Source of the DNA: Arthrobacter sp. MAHUQ-56
Lineage (GTDB): Bacteria > Actinomycetota > Actinomycetes > Actinomycetales > Micrococcaceae
Direction: 5' to 3'
Length of the DNA: 64,000 nt
Assembly (NCBI RefSeq): GCF_019710585.1
Contig: NZ_JAIFZQ010000021.1
Coordinates: 124,001 to 188,000 of the forward strand
Shown here: positions 24,524 to 32,467 of the stretch, one piece after another
Position numbering within the stretch: position 1 is the first letter of the stretch
Layout: each line of letters opens with the position of its first letter
The notes under the pieces: generated by a model
Database searches by the model: none
Seen by the model: the letters and a program-made list of their open reading frames with translations, nothing else
Told to the model about the DNA's origin: nothing
Translations under genes and position numbers: made by a program

Positions 24524-25213
24524 CTAGCTGCGCACTTCGCTGTCGTGCTGTGAGCGCTGCTTGACGCCCTCGATGTGGTCGATCATTTTTTGCCGGGCGA
24601 GTTCGGCGTCACCGGACTCAAAGGCCTTGAGGATCTCGGTGTGCTCCGCGATGGCGTAGTCGGCGTCGGTCACGCCCAGGCCGCCGAAAAAGCGGAAACG
24701 CTGCACTTGGCCGCCCAGCGCGTTGTAGGCGGACAGCAGGAACTGGTTATCCGCGAATTCGGCGATGAGCCGGTGGAAACGTTCATCCGCTTCCCAATAA
24801 GCCCGGAACTCGGCGAAACTGGGACCCCGCGGGGCGGCTTTCAGGTCTTCGATGGCTTGTTCCAGCTGTTTGGCCAGTTCCGGGTCCGCGTTCCTGCAGG
24901 CCATGAAGGCGTTGGCGGGTTCGATCACCAGCCGGGCGTCCATCAGGTCTGCCAGCTCTTCAGGGGAAAACAATGGAGCCACGCGATAACCGCGCAATGC
25001 CATTCTCCGCACCATTCCGGTGGCTTCCAGCCGGGCGAGGGCTTCCCGCACCGGTGTTGGGGAAACGTCCAGTTCCCTTGCCATGCCGTCGATGCTGACG
25101 GGCGTGCCGGCCTCCAGCCGGCCGTCCATGAGGGCAACAAGAAGCGCTTCGTAAACGTGGTCGGCGAGGACCTGCCTGCTCACGCCGCCTGAGGCCTGGT
25201 TCTTGATTGCCAT
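24524..25213 (-). CDS. GntR-family regulator with FCD domain
   Basis: This 229-residue protein has an N-terminal winged helix-turn-helix (residues 15-70: DHVYEALLVALMDGRLEAG, then the recognition helix VSPTPVREALARLEATGMV) and a C-terminal all-helical FCD ligand-binding domain from about residue 85 with the Asp/His metal positions (DARLVIEPANA, ERFHRLIAEFADN, AIAEHTEIL). FCD regulators bind carboxylates, often sugar acids. It lies between the catabolic operon, which starts 140 bp downstream, and the second SDR-MFS pair. TCCTATAG nine bases before its ATG suggests autoregulation. Confidence 0.92.
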   Translation of the reverse strand: MAIKNQASGGVSRQVLADHVYEALLVALMDGRLEAGTPVSIDGMARELDVSPTPVREALARLEATGMVRRMALRGYRVAPLFSPEELADLMDARLVIEPANAFMACRNADPELAKQLEQAIEDLKAAPRGPSFAEFRAYWEADERFHRLIAEFADNQFLLSAYNALGGQVQRFRFFGGLGVTDADYAIAEHTEILKAFESGDAELARQKMIDHIEGVKQRSQHDSEVRS

Positions 25214-25221
25214 GTAGAAAT

Positions 25222-25229
25222 CCTATAGC
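25222..25229. promoter_or_regulatory. Half-operator TCCTATAG before the GntR gene
   Basis: TCCTATAG matches eight of ten bases of the palindrome at 24409-24418 and lies nine bases upstream of the GntR-gene start codon, overlapping where its ribosome site should be. Confidence 0.5.
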
Positions 25230-25270
25230 CGGAAGATGCCCGCGAATGCGGGCACCAAGGAGGCGGGCCT

Positions 25271-25309
25271 GAAGGTGCCGTGCCGCCCGTGGGCCGGCAC
25301 GGCACCTTC
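25271..25309 (-). terminator. Perfect hairpin after the second SDR gene
   Basis: Fourteen-base perfect arms (GAAGGTGCCGTGCC and complement) with an 11-base loop lie 12 bases past the SDR stop codon, between it and the GntR gene. The U-tract is missing, but strength and place favour a terminator insulating the two units. Confidence 0.65.
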
Positions 25310-25321
25310 AGTACGGCGGTC

Positions 25322-26098
25322 TCAGGAAACCTGCAGGCCACCGTTGATGTCATAAGTGGCGGCAGTGATGTAGCCGGCGTCCTCGCCGAGCAGGAATGCG
25401 ATCAGCGCGGCCACTTCCTCCCGGGTCCCCACCCTGCCCATCATGATCCCCTCGGACATCTGGGCCTTGCGCTCGTCCGACAGCGTTCCGCCCATGATGT
25501 CGGTGTCGATCGGGCCCGGTGCGATGGCGTTCACGGTGATGTTGTGCTCCCCCACTTCGCGGGCCAGGGCACGGGTGAAACCGAGGATGCCGGCCTTGGA
25601 CGCGCTGTAGGCCACCTTGGAGTAGGTACCGCCACCGCGCTGCGCCGAGATGGAGGAGATGCTGACGATCCGTCCCAGCCTGCGCTGGATCATGCCCTTG
25701 AGCACCCGCTGGGACACGATGAACGTACCGCGCATGTTGATGGCGAATACCTTGTCCCATTCCGCCACGGAGGTCTCCATGAAGGGGGTGGGGGAACTGA
25801 TTCCGGCGAGGTTCACGAGTCCAACGATCGGCGGGAGGGCCTGTTCGATCTCTGTGATGGCACGGTCCACGGACGCTTCGTCCGAGACGTCGGCACCCAC
25901 GCCGATTGCCTTGACGGCCCTGTTGGATCCGATTTCCGCGGCTGCCGCCTGGGCATCTTCAGCGTTGATGTCCAGGATGGCGATCGACCAGCCCTCGCTG
26001 GCCAGCCGGTCCGCGGTGGCACGGCCGATGCCCCGGGCCGAGGCCGCGCCGGTAAGGACAACGGTGCGCTCTGCAGGGAAGGTGTGCTGCTCAGTCAT
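25322..26098 (-). CDS. Short-chain dehydrogenase/reductase (SDR), second copy
   Basis: This 258-residue classical SDR has LTGAASARGIGRAT near residue 15, AILDINAEDA after strand 2 (Asp suggesting NAD+), NLAGISSPTP near 96 and the catalytic residues in SISSISAQRGGG (near 145) and YSASKAG (near 163). It strongly resembles the SDR at 19360-20127, down to the shared segment GPIDTDIMGGTLS. It follows the MFS gene by 9 bp and is therefore co-transcribed with it under the FadR-type regulator at 27685. The pair probably imports and oxidises one compound, possibly delivering a product to the neighbouring operon. Confidence 0.9.
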   Translation of the reverse strand: MTEQHTFPAERTVVLTGAASARGIGRATADRLASEGWSIAILDINAEDAQAAAAEIGSNRAVKAIGVGADVSDEASVDRAITEIEQALPPIVGLVNLAGISSPTPFMETSVAEWDKVFAINMRGTFIVSQRVLKGMIQRRLGRIVSISSISAQRGGGTYSKVAYSASKAGILGFTRALAREVGEHNITVNAIAPGPIDTDIMGGTLSDERKAQMSEGIMMGRVGTREEVAALIAFLLGEDAGYITAATYDINGGLQVS

Positions 26099-26107
26099 TG
26101 GTGTTTC

Positions 26108-27457
26108 CTAGTGGGTTTCGGCGGCAGGAACGGTGGCTCCGGGGGCGGAGACACCTTCCGGCCGATTGCGTGCGTAAAGGTAGGTGGCGACGGCGGTCAC
26201 GGCGAGGCAGGCGGCCAGGAAGACCAGGCCGCTCTGGCTGTTTCCGGTGGCGTCCTTGAGGATCCCCACGATGTAGGGCGCCACGAAGCCGCCCAGGTTG
26301 CCGAGCGAGTTGACCATCGCCAGCCCCGCGGCCGCCGCAGCACCGGTCAGCGCTGCGGAGGGCATGGCCAGGAAGGGGGCGATCGCGGAGTAGATGCCCA
26401 TGGCTGCGAGGGTCAGGAACACCATCGCGAGCACGGCATTGACCGGAAGCAGGAACCCGGCGCCCAGGAGGCCGACGGCGGCGAGCACCATGCTCACGCT
26501 GGCGTGCCATACGCGGTTGCCGGTACGGTCGGACCGCTTGCTCCAGAAGTAGACGAAGACCGCTGCGATGGCGTACGGGATGAAGACAATGAAGCCCACC
26601 TGAGTTGAGTCGAACTTGCCGAGCGCCTTGACGATGGTGGGCAGCCAGAGCCCCAGGCCGTAGATGCCGCAGACCAGGCCGAAGTACAGCGCCGAGTAGG
26701 CGATGGTGCGGGGGTCCTTCAGGCCGGCCAGGAAGTTGTGGTTGCCGGACTTCTGCTTGTGGGCCAGCTCCGCGGCCATGGTGGTGGAGAGCCATTCGCG
26801 CTCTTCGGGCTTCAGCCACTTGGCGTGCTCGGGGCGGTCGGTCATCACGAACGGCGTGATGATGCCGAGGATGATGGCGGGGATGCCTTCGATGATGTAC
26901 AGCCACTGCCAGCCGTGCAGCCCCGCGACGCCTTCCAGGTTCAGGAGCATGCCGGACACCGGTGCGCCCAGGGCGTTGGAGATGGGCTGGGCAAGGATGA
27001 AGATGCCCAGCACCGTCACGCGCTGCGCGGCCGGGAACCAGAGGGTCAGGTAGAAAAGGATTGCGGGGAAGAAGCCGGCTTCCGCAGCGCCCAGCAGGAA
27101 GCGGATGACGTAGAAAGTGGCCTCACCGTTCACCAGGAACATCGCTGTCGCGAAAATGCCCCAGGTGATGAGGATGCGGGCGATCCATTTGCGGGCGCCG
27201 TAGCGGTACATGCCTCCATTGCTGGGGATTTCGAGCAAGGCGTAGCCCAGGAAGAATATACCGGCACCGAGGCCGTAGGCGGCTTCGGTCAGGCCGATGT
27301 CGTTCTGCATCCCGAGCTTGGCGAAGCCGACGTTATTGCGGTCGAGGTAGGCGATGAAGTAGAGGAGGACGATCAGGGGCATGAGCCGGCGCCTGACCTT
27401 GCGGAGGGTCGCCTCCCCGAGGTCGCTGAGTGCCGGGGCGGCTGCGCGGGCGCTCAT
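26108..27457 (-). CDS. MFS transporter, anion:cation symporter (ACS) type, second copy
   Basis: This 449-residue, 12-helix protein is read from the ATG at 27457, which has GGAG seven bases upstream. ACS landmarks are RRLMPLIVLLYFIAYLDRNNVGFAKLG in helix 1, GIFFLGYALLEIPSNGGMYRYGARKWIAR in helix 2, RFLLGAAEAGFFPAILFYLTLWFP near helix 4 and MVNSLGNLGGFVAPYIVG in helix 11. It is paralogous to the transporter at 17921-19267. Candidate cargo is an organic or sugar acid. The promoter 120 bp upstream has a dedicated operator. Confidence 0.9.
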   Translation of the reverse strand: MSARAAAPALSDLGEATLRKVRRRLMPLIVLLYFIAYLDRNNVGFAKLGMQNDIGLTEAAYGLGAGIFFLGYALLEIPSNGGMYRYGARKWIARILITWGIFATAMFLVNGEATFYVIRFLLGAAEAGFFPAILFYLTLWFPAAQRVTVLGIFILAQPISNALGAPVSGMLLNLEGVAGLHGWQWLYIIEGIPAIILGIITPFVMTDRPEHAKWLKPEEREWLSTTMAAELAHKQKSGNHNFLAGLKDPRTIAYSALYFGLVCGIYGLGLWLPTIVKALGKFDSTQVGFIVFIPYAIAAVFVYFWSKRSDRTGNRVWHASVSMVLAAVGLLGAGFLLPVNAVLAMVFLTLAAMGIYSAIAPFLAMPSAALTGAAAAAGLAMVNSLGNLGGFVAPYIVGILKDATGNSQSGLVFLAACLAVTAVATYLYARNRPEGVSAPGATVPAAETH

Positions 27458-27552
27458 CGCTGAGCTCCAGTGGTGGTGTGGGGACCCATGGTCAGGGAAT
27501 GCGCGCACATAACGACTCCTTTGGCTGGCGGCATTTTTTGGGGGGGTTTGAT

Positions 27553-27607
27553 ATCAGATGTCTGATGTCTGCTTGAGATTCTAGTCACAGCGTTATGAGC
27601 ACGTCAA
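27553..27607 (-). promoter_or_regulatory. Promoter and operator of the MFS-SDR operon
   Basis: On the minus strand TTGACG (-35, 27602-27607) and TAGAAT (-10, 27578-27583) are 18 bases apart. The inverted repeat ATCAGA-TG-TCTGAT (27553-27566) lies just downstream of the expected transcription start, a classical repressor position; a further TGTCTG follows. Ten-base similarity (GATGTC, GA) recurs at 28472-28481 ahead of the FadR-type gene. Confidence 0.6.
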
Positions 27608-27684
27608 TACGGCTGGGAAGGGGGTGAGCTGCCTACCGTTCAGTGGGCAGGGCCCATTGTGGGAAAGAGCCGGCCGGAGAGCTT

Positions 27685-28440
27685 TTAGCCTGCGGTGGCG
27701 CCGCTGCGGCTTGCCTCTGCGAGGTAGTGTTCGTAGTCCTCGAAGGTCTGGGTGATGTGGGCGTCCATTGCGGAGCGCGCTATCCCGGAATCGCCGGACG
27801 CGACGGCGGCGAGCACCAGTTTGTGGTGATGGATGGCGTGCCGCTGCACATCGGGGAATGCGGAAGTCTCGCGCCGCATGGCGAACAGCAGCGTGGACAA
27901 CTGGCCCAGCAGCGCCGGGACGAACGGATTGCCGGACGCCCGCAGGATGCGGTCGTGGAAGGCGATGTCAGCGACAGTCAGGGCGTCCACGTCACCGGCC
28001 TCGTGCGCGGCTTCCATCTCGTGCAGGCTTTGTTCCATCGCGGCAAGGTCATCCTGGTTGTGCCGGACGGCAGCCAGTTCGGCCGCCCCGGTTTCCACCA
28101 TGCGCCGAACCTCGAGGAGCAGCAGCGCCACCTGTTCGGATGCCACGCCCCTGGAGGCGGCCTGCATGATGGCGTCCAGGCCGGTCCACCGCTCCGGCGG
28201 ATTGACGAAAGTGCCAAGGCCGCGTTTGACGTAGACGACGTTCTGCGCCTTGAGGACATTCATGGCCTCGCGTGCCGTCAGCCTGCTGACCCCGGATTCC
28301 TTGGCGATGTCCGCTTCAGGCGGCAGGGCGTCGTCGGGCTTTATCTCTCCACTGAGGATGTGCTCGAGGACTCTGTCCACGACGACGTCCACCAGCGTTC
28401 GCCGTGCTTCTGCCATCCTGCTCCCCTGCCTGGCCGCCAT
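27685..28440 (-). CDS. FadR-type GntR regulator with FCD domain
   Basis: This 251-residue regulator has an N-terminal wHTH (VVDRVLEHILSGEIKPDDALPPEADIAKESGVSRLTAREAMNVL, residues 18-63) and an FCD domain from about residue 90, with LLLEVRRMVETGAAELAA, DIAFHDRILRASGNP (metal Asp/His) and AIHHHKLVLAAV. The next gene downstream is the MFS-SDR operon, separated by about 180 bp with the operator, so it probably represses that unit in the absence of a carboxylate ligand. The start may instead be the ATG at 28416, which has GGGGAG four bases upstream. GTCTGACATC at 28472-28481 may be its own operator. Confidence 0.9.
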   Translation of the reverse strand: MAARQGSRMAEARRTLVDVVVDRVLEHILSGEIKPDDALPPEADIAKESGVSRLTAREAMNVLKAQNVVYVKRGLGTFVNPPERWTGLDAIMQAASRGVASEQVALLLLEVRRMVETGAAELAAVRHNQDDLAAMEQSLHEMEAAHEAGDVDALTVADIAFHDRILRASGNPFVPALLGQLSTLLFAMRRETSAFPDVQRHAIHHHKLVLAAVASGDSGIARSAMDAHITQTFEDYEHYLAEASRSGATAG

Positions 28441-28524
28441 GGCCCGTTTTGCCTCTTAAACCCTACTCGACGTCTGACATCCGGCGGCACGCGTTACGTG
28501 CAGCGCCGCGAGACGGTGATTAAA

Positions 28525-28590
28525 CGCGTAACGCGGGGCCGCCCCGGGGTCCGTTGGACGGACTGGCCGGAAGCGGCCCCGCGTTACGCG
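28525..28590 (-). terminator. Large hairpin after sucD
   Basis: Perfect 18-bp arms at 28525-28542 and 28573-28590 (CGCGTAACGCGGGGCCGC and its complement) enclose a 30-base spacer. On the minus strand the 3' arm is followed by TTTAATC. It lies 28 bases beyond the sucD stop and probably terminates sucCD. A further CGCGTTACG at 28491-28499 partly repeats the arm. Confidence 0.7.
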
Positions 28591-28617
28591 GTTCTGCTGG
28601 AGCGTCGCGCAGTTCTG

Positions 28618-29520
28618 CTAGAGCGCTGCGTAGACCTCGCGAAGCAGCTTGGCGGTTTCGGACGGCGTCTTGCCGACCTTGACGCCGGCGGCCTCGAGGG
28701 CTTCCTTCTTGGCCTGGGCAGTACCGGCCGAGCCGGAGACGATGGCACCTGCGTGGCCCATGGTCTTGCCTTCAGGGGCGGTGAAGCCGGCAACGTAGCC
28801 GACAACCGGCTTCGTCACGTTGGCCTTGATGAAGTCGGCGGCACGCTCTTCGGCGTCGCCACCGATTTCGCCGATCATGACGATCGCCTTGGTCTCGGGA
28901 TCAGCCTCGAATGCGGCCAGGGCATCGATGTGGGTGGTGCCGATGATCGGGTCGCCGCCGATGCCGATGGCGGTGGAGAATCCCAGGTCGCGCAGTTCGT
29001 ACATCATCTGGTAGGTCAGGGTGCCGGACTTGGAAACCAGTCCGATGGGGCCCTTGCCGGTGATGTTGGCGGGCGTGATGCCCACCAGGGCTTCGCCGGG
29101 GGTGATGATGCCGGGGCAGTTCGGTCCGATGATGCGGGTGACCTGGTTGCCGTTGGCGTCCACCTTGGACTGGGCGAGGGCCCAGAATTCGGCGGAGTCC
29201 TGGACGGGAACGCCTTCGGTGATGACGACGACCAGTCCGATGCCGGCCTCGATGGCTTCGACGACGGCGTTCTTGGTGAATGCCGGCGGTACGAAGACGA
29301 TGGAGACGTCGGCGCCGGTTTCGGCCATGGCTTCCTTGACGGTGCCGTAGACGTTGATTTCGTTGTCGCCGTGCAGGACAGTGGTGCCGGCCTTGCGGGC
29401 GTTAACGCCACCCACGATGTTGGTGCCGGCCTTGAGCATCAGGGCGGTGTGCTTGGTGCCTTCGCCGCCGGTGATGCCCTGGACGATGACCTTGGAGTCC
29501 TTGTTGAGGTAGATAGACAT
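28618..29520 (-). CDS. sucD: Succinyl-CoA ligase (ADP-forming) alpha subunit
   Basis: This TCA-cycle enzyme subunit (300 residues) binds CoA and carries the phosphohistidine. It has KVIVQGITGGEGTKHTALML at the start, NCPGIITPGEALVGI near residue 124, SKSGTLTYQMMYEL near 153 and the active-site His in GKTMGHAGAIVSGSAGTA near 245. It follows sucC with an 11-bp gap and a purine-rich ribosome site and is the distal gene of a two-gene operon. Confidence 0.97.
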   Translation of the reverse strand: MSIYLNKDSKVIVQGITGGEGTKHTALMLKAGTNIVGGVNARKAGTTVLHGDNEINVYGTVKEAMAETGADVSIVFVPPAFTKNAVVEAIEAGIGLVVVITEGVPVQDSAEFWALAQSKVDANGNQVTRIIGPNCPGIITPGEALVGITPANITGKGPIGLVSKSGTLTYQMMYELRDLGFSTAIGIGGDPIIGTTHIDALAAFEADPETKAIVMIGEIGGDAEERAADFIKANVTKPVVGYVAGFTAPEGKTMGHAGAIVSGSAGTAQAKKEALEAAGVKVGKTPSETAKLLREVYAAL

Positions 29521-29531
29521 GGTGCGTCCCT

Positions 29532-30701
29532 TTACTTAGCTGCGTTGGCGAGCTCGGCGGCCTTGTCGGCGCCCTCGTCCATGGTGGCGGCCAGGGTAAC
29601 CAGCGGGTGGTTGGCCTCGGTGAGGATGCGGCGGCCTTCCTCGACGTTGTTGCCGTCGAGGCGGACGACCAGCGGCTTGTTTGCGGAGTGGCCGAGCTCG
29701 GCCAGCGCACCGACGATGCCCTTGGCGACGGCGTCACAAGCGGTGATGCCACCGAAGACGTTGACGAACACGGACTTGACCTGCTCGTCGCCCAGGATGA
29801 CGTCCAGGCCGGCGGCCATGACCTCGGCGGAGGCGCCACCGCCGATGTCGAGGAAGTTGGCGGGCTTGACGTTGCCGTGGTTTTCGCCGGCGTACGCAAC
29901 GACGTCGAGGGTGGACATAACCAGGCCGGCGCCGTTGCCGATGATGCCCACTTCGCCGTCGAGCTTGACGTAGTTGAGGTCCTGCGCCTTTGCCTTGGCC
30001 TCAAGGGGGTCGGCAGCGTCCTTGTCCTCAAGCAGCGCGTGCTTGGGGTGGCGGAAGTCGGCGTTCTCGTCCAGGGAGACCTTGCCGTCGAGGGCGACGA
30101 TGTCACCCGCGCCGGTCTTAACGAGGGGGTTGACCTCCACGAGGGTGGCGTCTTCCTTCTTGAAGACGTCCCAGAGCTTGAGGATGACGCCGGCGACCTT
30201 GCCACGCAGTTCCTCGGCGAAGCCCGCGGCGGCGACGATTTCGTCGGCCTTGGCCTGGTCGATGCCCACGGCGGGGTCGATGGCGATCTTGGCCAGCGCT
30301 TCGGGGCGTTCGACGGCGAGCTGTTCGATTTCCATGCCGCCCTCAACCGAGCACATGGCCAGGTAGTTGCGGTTGGCCCGGTCCAGCAGGACGGAGAAGT
30401 AGTATTCCTCGGCGATGTCCGCACCCTGGGCAATCATCACCTTTTTTACGGTGTGGCCCTTGATGTCCATGCCCAGGATGTTGGAGGCGTGCTCAAATGC
30501 CTCGTCGGCGGACTTTGCGACCTTGACGCCGCCGGCCTTGCCGCGGCCGCCTACCTTGACCTGTGCCTTGACAACGGTAACGCCGCCGATCTTCTCGGCA
30601 GCTGCCTTTGCTTCTTCTGGGGTGTACGCCACGATGCCGGCAAGCACGGGTACACCGTGCGCCTCGAACATATCGCGCGCCTGGTATTCAAACAGGTCCA
30701 C
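29532..30701 (-). CDS. sucC: Succinyl-CoA ligase (ADP-forming) beta subunit
   Basis: This 389-residue subunit forms the alpha2beta2 or alpha-beta enzyme with SucD and contains the ATP-grasp nucleotide site: EYQARDMFEAHGVPV at the N-terminus, VKAQVKVGGRGKAGGVKVA near residue 44, and the C-terminal ligase domain with NANGAGLVM-type glycine segment IIGNGAGLVMSTLD near 255 and VNVFGGITACDAVAKG near 312. The start is a GTG at 30701 with GAAGGA eight bases upstream. The 224-bp gap upstream holds the promoter region of the operon but no convincing box or hairpin. Confidence 0.97.
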   Translation of the reverse strand: MDLFEYQARDMFEAHGVPVLAGIVAYTPEEAKAAAEKIGGVTVVKAQVKVGGRGKAGGVKVAKSADEAFEHASNILGMDIKGHTVKKVMIAQGADIAEEYYFSVLLDRANRNYLAMCSVEGGMEIEQLAVERPEALAKIAIDPAVGIDQAKADEIVAAAGFAEELRGKVAGVILKLWDVFKKEDATLVEVNPLVKTGAGDIVALDGKVSLDENADFRHPKHALLEDKDAADPLEAKAKAQDLNYVKLDGEVGIIGNGAGLVMSTLDVVAYAGENHGNVKPANFLDIGGGASAEVMAAGLDVILGDEQVKSVFVNVFGGITACDAVAKGIVGALAELGHSANKPLVVRLDGNNVEEGRRILTEANHPLVTLAATMDEGADKAAELANAAK

Positions 30702-30925
30702 GGTTTAGTGTCCTTCTACGTCGAAGTAGTTTCGGTACAGTCGGACACCATCGAAAAGACGATGACCGCGCTGCGGATTGCACGCACCGGCGGCCTGTCT
30801 GGAAACGAGCCACGCGGCGTAATGCTCCATGGGGAACTCTAGTCCTTTGGAGGGACCGGGCCGTCCCAGACTACCTCTTATGTGAGTAACGACACTATTC
30901 TATGAGGCGTAGAAAAACCGCGTAT

Positions 30926-31633
30926 TTACGGGGTTTTTGGGGCTTCCGTGGGCATCTTGGAGGGGCCCTTGCCGGGGCCGGGGACCAGCTCGTAACGTTC
31001 GGTGGAAACGAAGAATCCGACGCCGGAGGAGACGTTTCCGCATGCCACGCCGCCATTGTAGGCGGAGCAGCGCAGCCCGTTGCGTTCGATGTTTTGCCCG
31101 TCGGCCAGGACGTGCAGTTCGGCCAGCGGTCCTGACTTGCTCCCCTTGGGTCCGAACGCCGCCTCCATGGATGTGACGCCGGAGCGGCACTCACCGTAAC
31201 GGGCGTTATCCGGCGCCAGGAGGGCGACGCCGCCAAGGTAGCCAAGGTTGGTTCCGGCGCAGTCGTCCTTGATGTCGGCGGGCTGCGGCGCGGGGTACCT
31301 GCCGAGTTCGCAGTGGGCGACCGGGACGATGGGGAGTTTGTTGTTGGCGGCGTCGCTGTAGCGGTTCTGCTCATACGGGAGGTTCAGGTGCTCTCCGCGC
31401 GCGGACGTGAGCGAGCAGGCAACGCTGTGGTCCTCCGTGATGAAGGAAAGCACGTCACCTCCCCCTGCTGAGAAGTCCTTCGGGTCGGCCAGGGGAGCCT
31501 TCTCCAGCTGTTCGAGGGGAGGCAGCGGGGGCGGCGGAACATAGGAAGGGTCCTTGGTGGTCACGCTGCACGCCGTTGCCACCAAAAGAAGGGCGGCGAG
31601 CATCCCCCAAACAGTCCGTCGCATGGCCTCCAT
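30926..31633 (-). CDS. Secreted lipoprotein of unknown function
   Basis: This 235-residue protein begins with MEAMRRTVWGMLAALLLVATACSV, a lipoprotein signal with lipobox VATAC and cleavage before Cys-22. A proline-rich stretch (YVPPPPLPPLEQL) follows and serves as tether. The mature part has six or more Cys residues, which suggests disulphides, including HCELGRY, DDCAG, GECRSG, RCSAYNGGVACGN. The start is uncertain: the second ATG three codons in is also possible because GGAGG lies just before it. No family is recognised. It is 29 bp from the next gene on the same strand and has no clear functional link to sucCD. Confidence 0.75.
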   Translation of the reverse strand: MEAMRRTVWGMLAALLLVATACSVTTKDPSYVPPPPLPPLEQLEKAPLADPKDFSAGGGDVLSFITEDHSVACSLTSARGEHLNLPYEQNRYSDAANNKLPIVPVAHCELGRYPAPQPADIKDDCAGTNLGYLGGVALLAPDNARYGECRSGVTSMEAAFGPKGSKSGPLAELHVLADGQNIERNGLRCSAYNGGVACGNVSSGVGFFVSTERYELVPGPGKGPSKMPTEAPKTP

Positions 31634-31660
31634 TATGCCCGGCGCCCGCAGCCTCCTGCG

Positions 31661-32338
31661 TCAGCGGACGATCTTGAAATTGAACGCGGGGGTTCCGAGT
31701 GCGCCCCAGAGGCGGAGCCATACCGGCAGGAGCATTTCGGTTCCACGGGCGGTGCTGATGTCGCCGAGGTCAATGACGTCCTGGTGGCCAAAGTCCTTCA
31801 ACAGGCTGCTGACGATGGCCTTGGCCTCGGCGTCGTTGCCGGAAACGAAGACCGTGCCGGGATCGGACAGCTGTCCCGGGCGGGCCATCAGGTCGGCGTT
31901 CATGGTGTTGAGGGACTTCACCACCCGGGCTCCGGGGAAGGCGCGCTGGATCTGCTCACCCAGGGAGTCGGTGTCTTTGACGAACAGGGTTGGGGGCATG
32001 CCGTTGCTGAAGTCGAGCGGGTTGGCGATATCCAGGATGATCTTGCCGTCGAGATTTTCCTCCCCGGCCTGGGCCAGCACCTCGAGGGATACGCCGCCGT
32101 TGGTGGCGTTGACAATGAGTTCAGCCCCCACGGCGGCGTCGGCGAAGCCGGCGACGTTGATGCCGGGGTTTTCCGCCGCCCAGGTGGCGAAGGGCGCGGT
32201 ACCCATGGCGTCGACGCCCGTCCGGGCCAGTGTTGCCTCGGGATCGCGGGTGCCGATAACCACGGTGTGACCAAGTTCGGCGAGGCGTGCGGCGAGGGTC
32301 CGGCCAACCATGCCCGTTCCAAGTACTGCTGTCTTCAT
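31661..32338 (-). CDS. NADPH-dependent F420-reductase-like protein
   Basis: This 225-residue protein has an N-terminal Rossmann fold: MKTAVLGTGMVGRTLAARLAELGH with the GxGxxG loop at residues 7-12, then VVIGTRDPE, where the Arg suggests NADP(H). The motif IVNATNGG near 84 and NTMNADLMARPG near 148 resemble NADPH:F420 oxidoreductases, and LLPVWLRLWGALG forms the C-terminal helix. The ATG at 32338 has GGGAG seven bases upstream. It is divergent from a TetR regulator, with paired operators between them, so it is probably its target. The substrate is not known. Confidence 0.85.
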   Translation of the reverse strand: MKTAVLGTGMVGRTLAARLAELGHTVVIGTRDPEATLARTGVDAMGTAPFATWAAENPGINVAGFADAAVGAELIVNATNGGVSLEVLAQAGEENLDGKIILDIANPLDFSNGMPPTLFVKDTDSLGEQIQRAFPGARVVKSLNTMNADLMARPGQLSDPGTVFVSGNDAEAKAIVSSLLKDFGHQDVIDLGDISTARGTEMLLPVWLRLWGALGTPAFNFKIVR

Positions 32339-32379
32339 GCTGTTCTCCCAGTGGTTCAGGTTCAGGGCGCAAGGCCCAA

Positions 32380-32420
32380 TGTGACGGATCGTTCTCAAGT
32401 TTGTGACGGATCGTTCCGTC
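32380..32420. promoter_or_regulatory. Operator pair between the F420-reductase-like and TetR genes
   Basis: The 15-mer TGTGACGGATCGTTC occurs at 32380-32394 and again at 32402-32416, 22 bp apart. The second copy continues to give the inverted repeat GACGGA-TCGT-TCCGTC (32405-32420). Two full helical turns separate the copies, as expected when two TetR dimers bind one face of DNA. Confidence 0.7.
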
Positions 32421-32467
32421 TGTCAAACTTGGAGAGACATCCCGGAAGATCCAGAAGGAGTGGCTTG

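Noticed and set aside
27643..29973. A 776-codon open frame on the plus strand
   Set aside because: It is antisense to the FadR-type gene, sucD and part of sucC, all strongly supported on the other strand.
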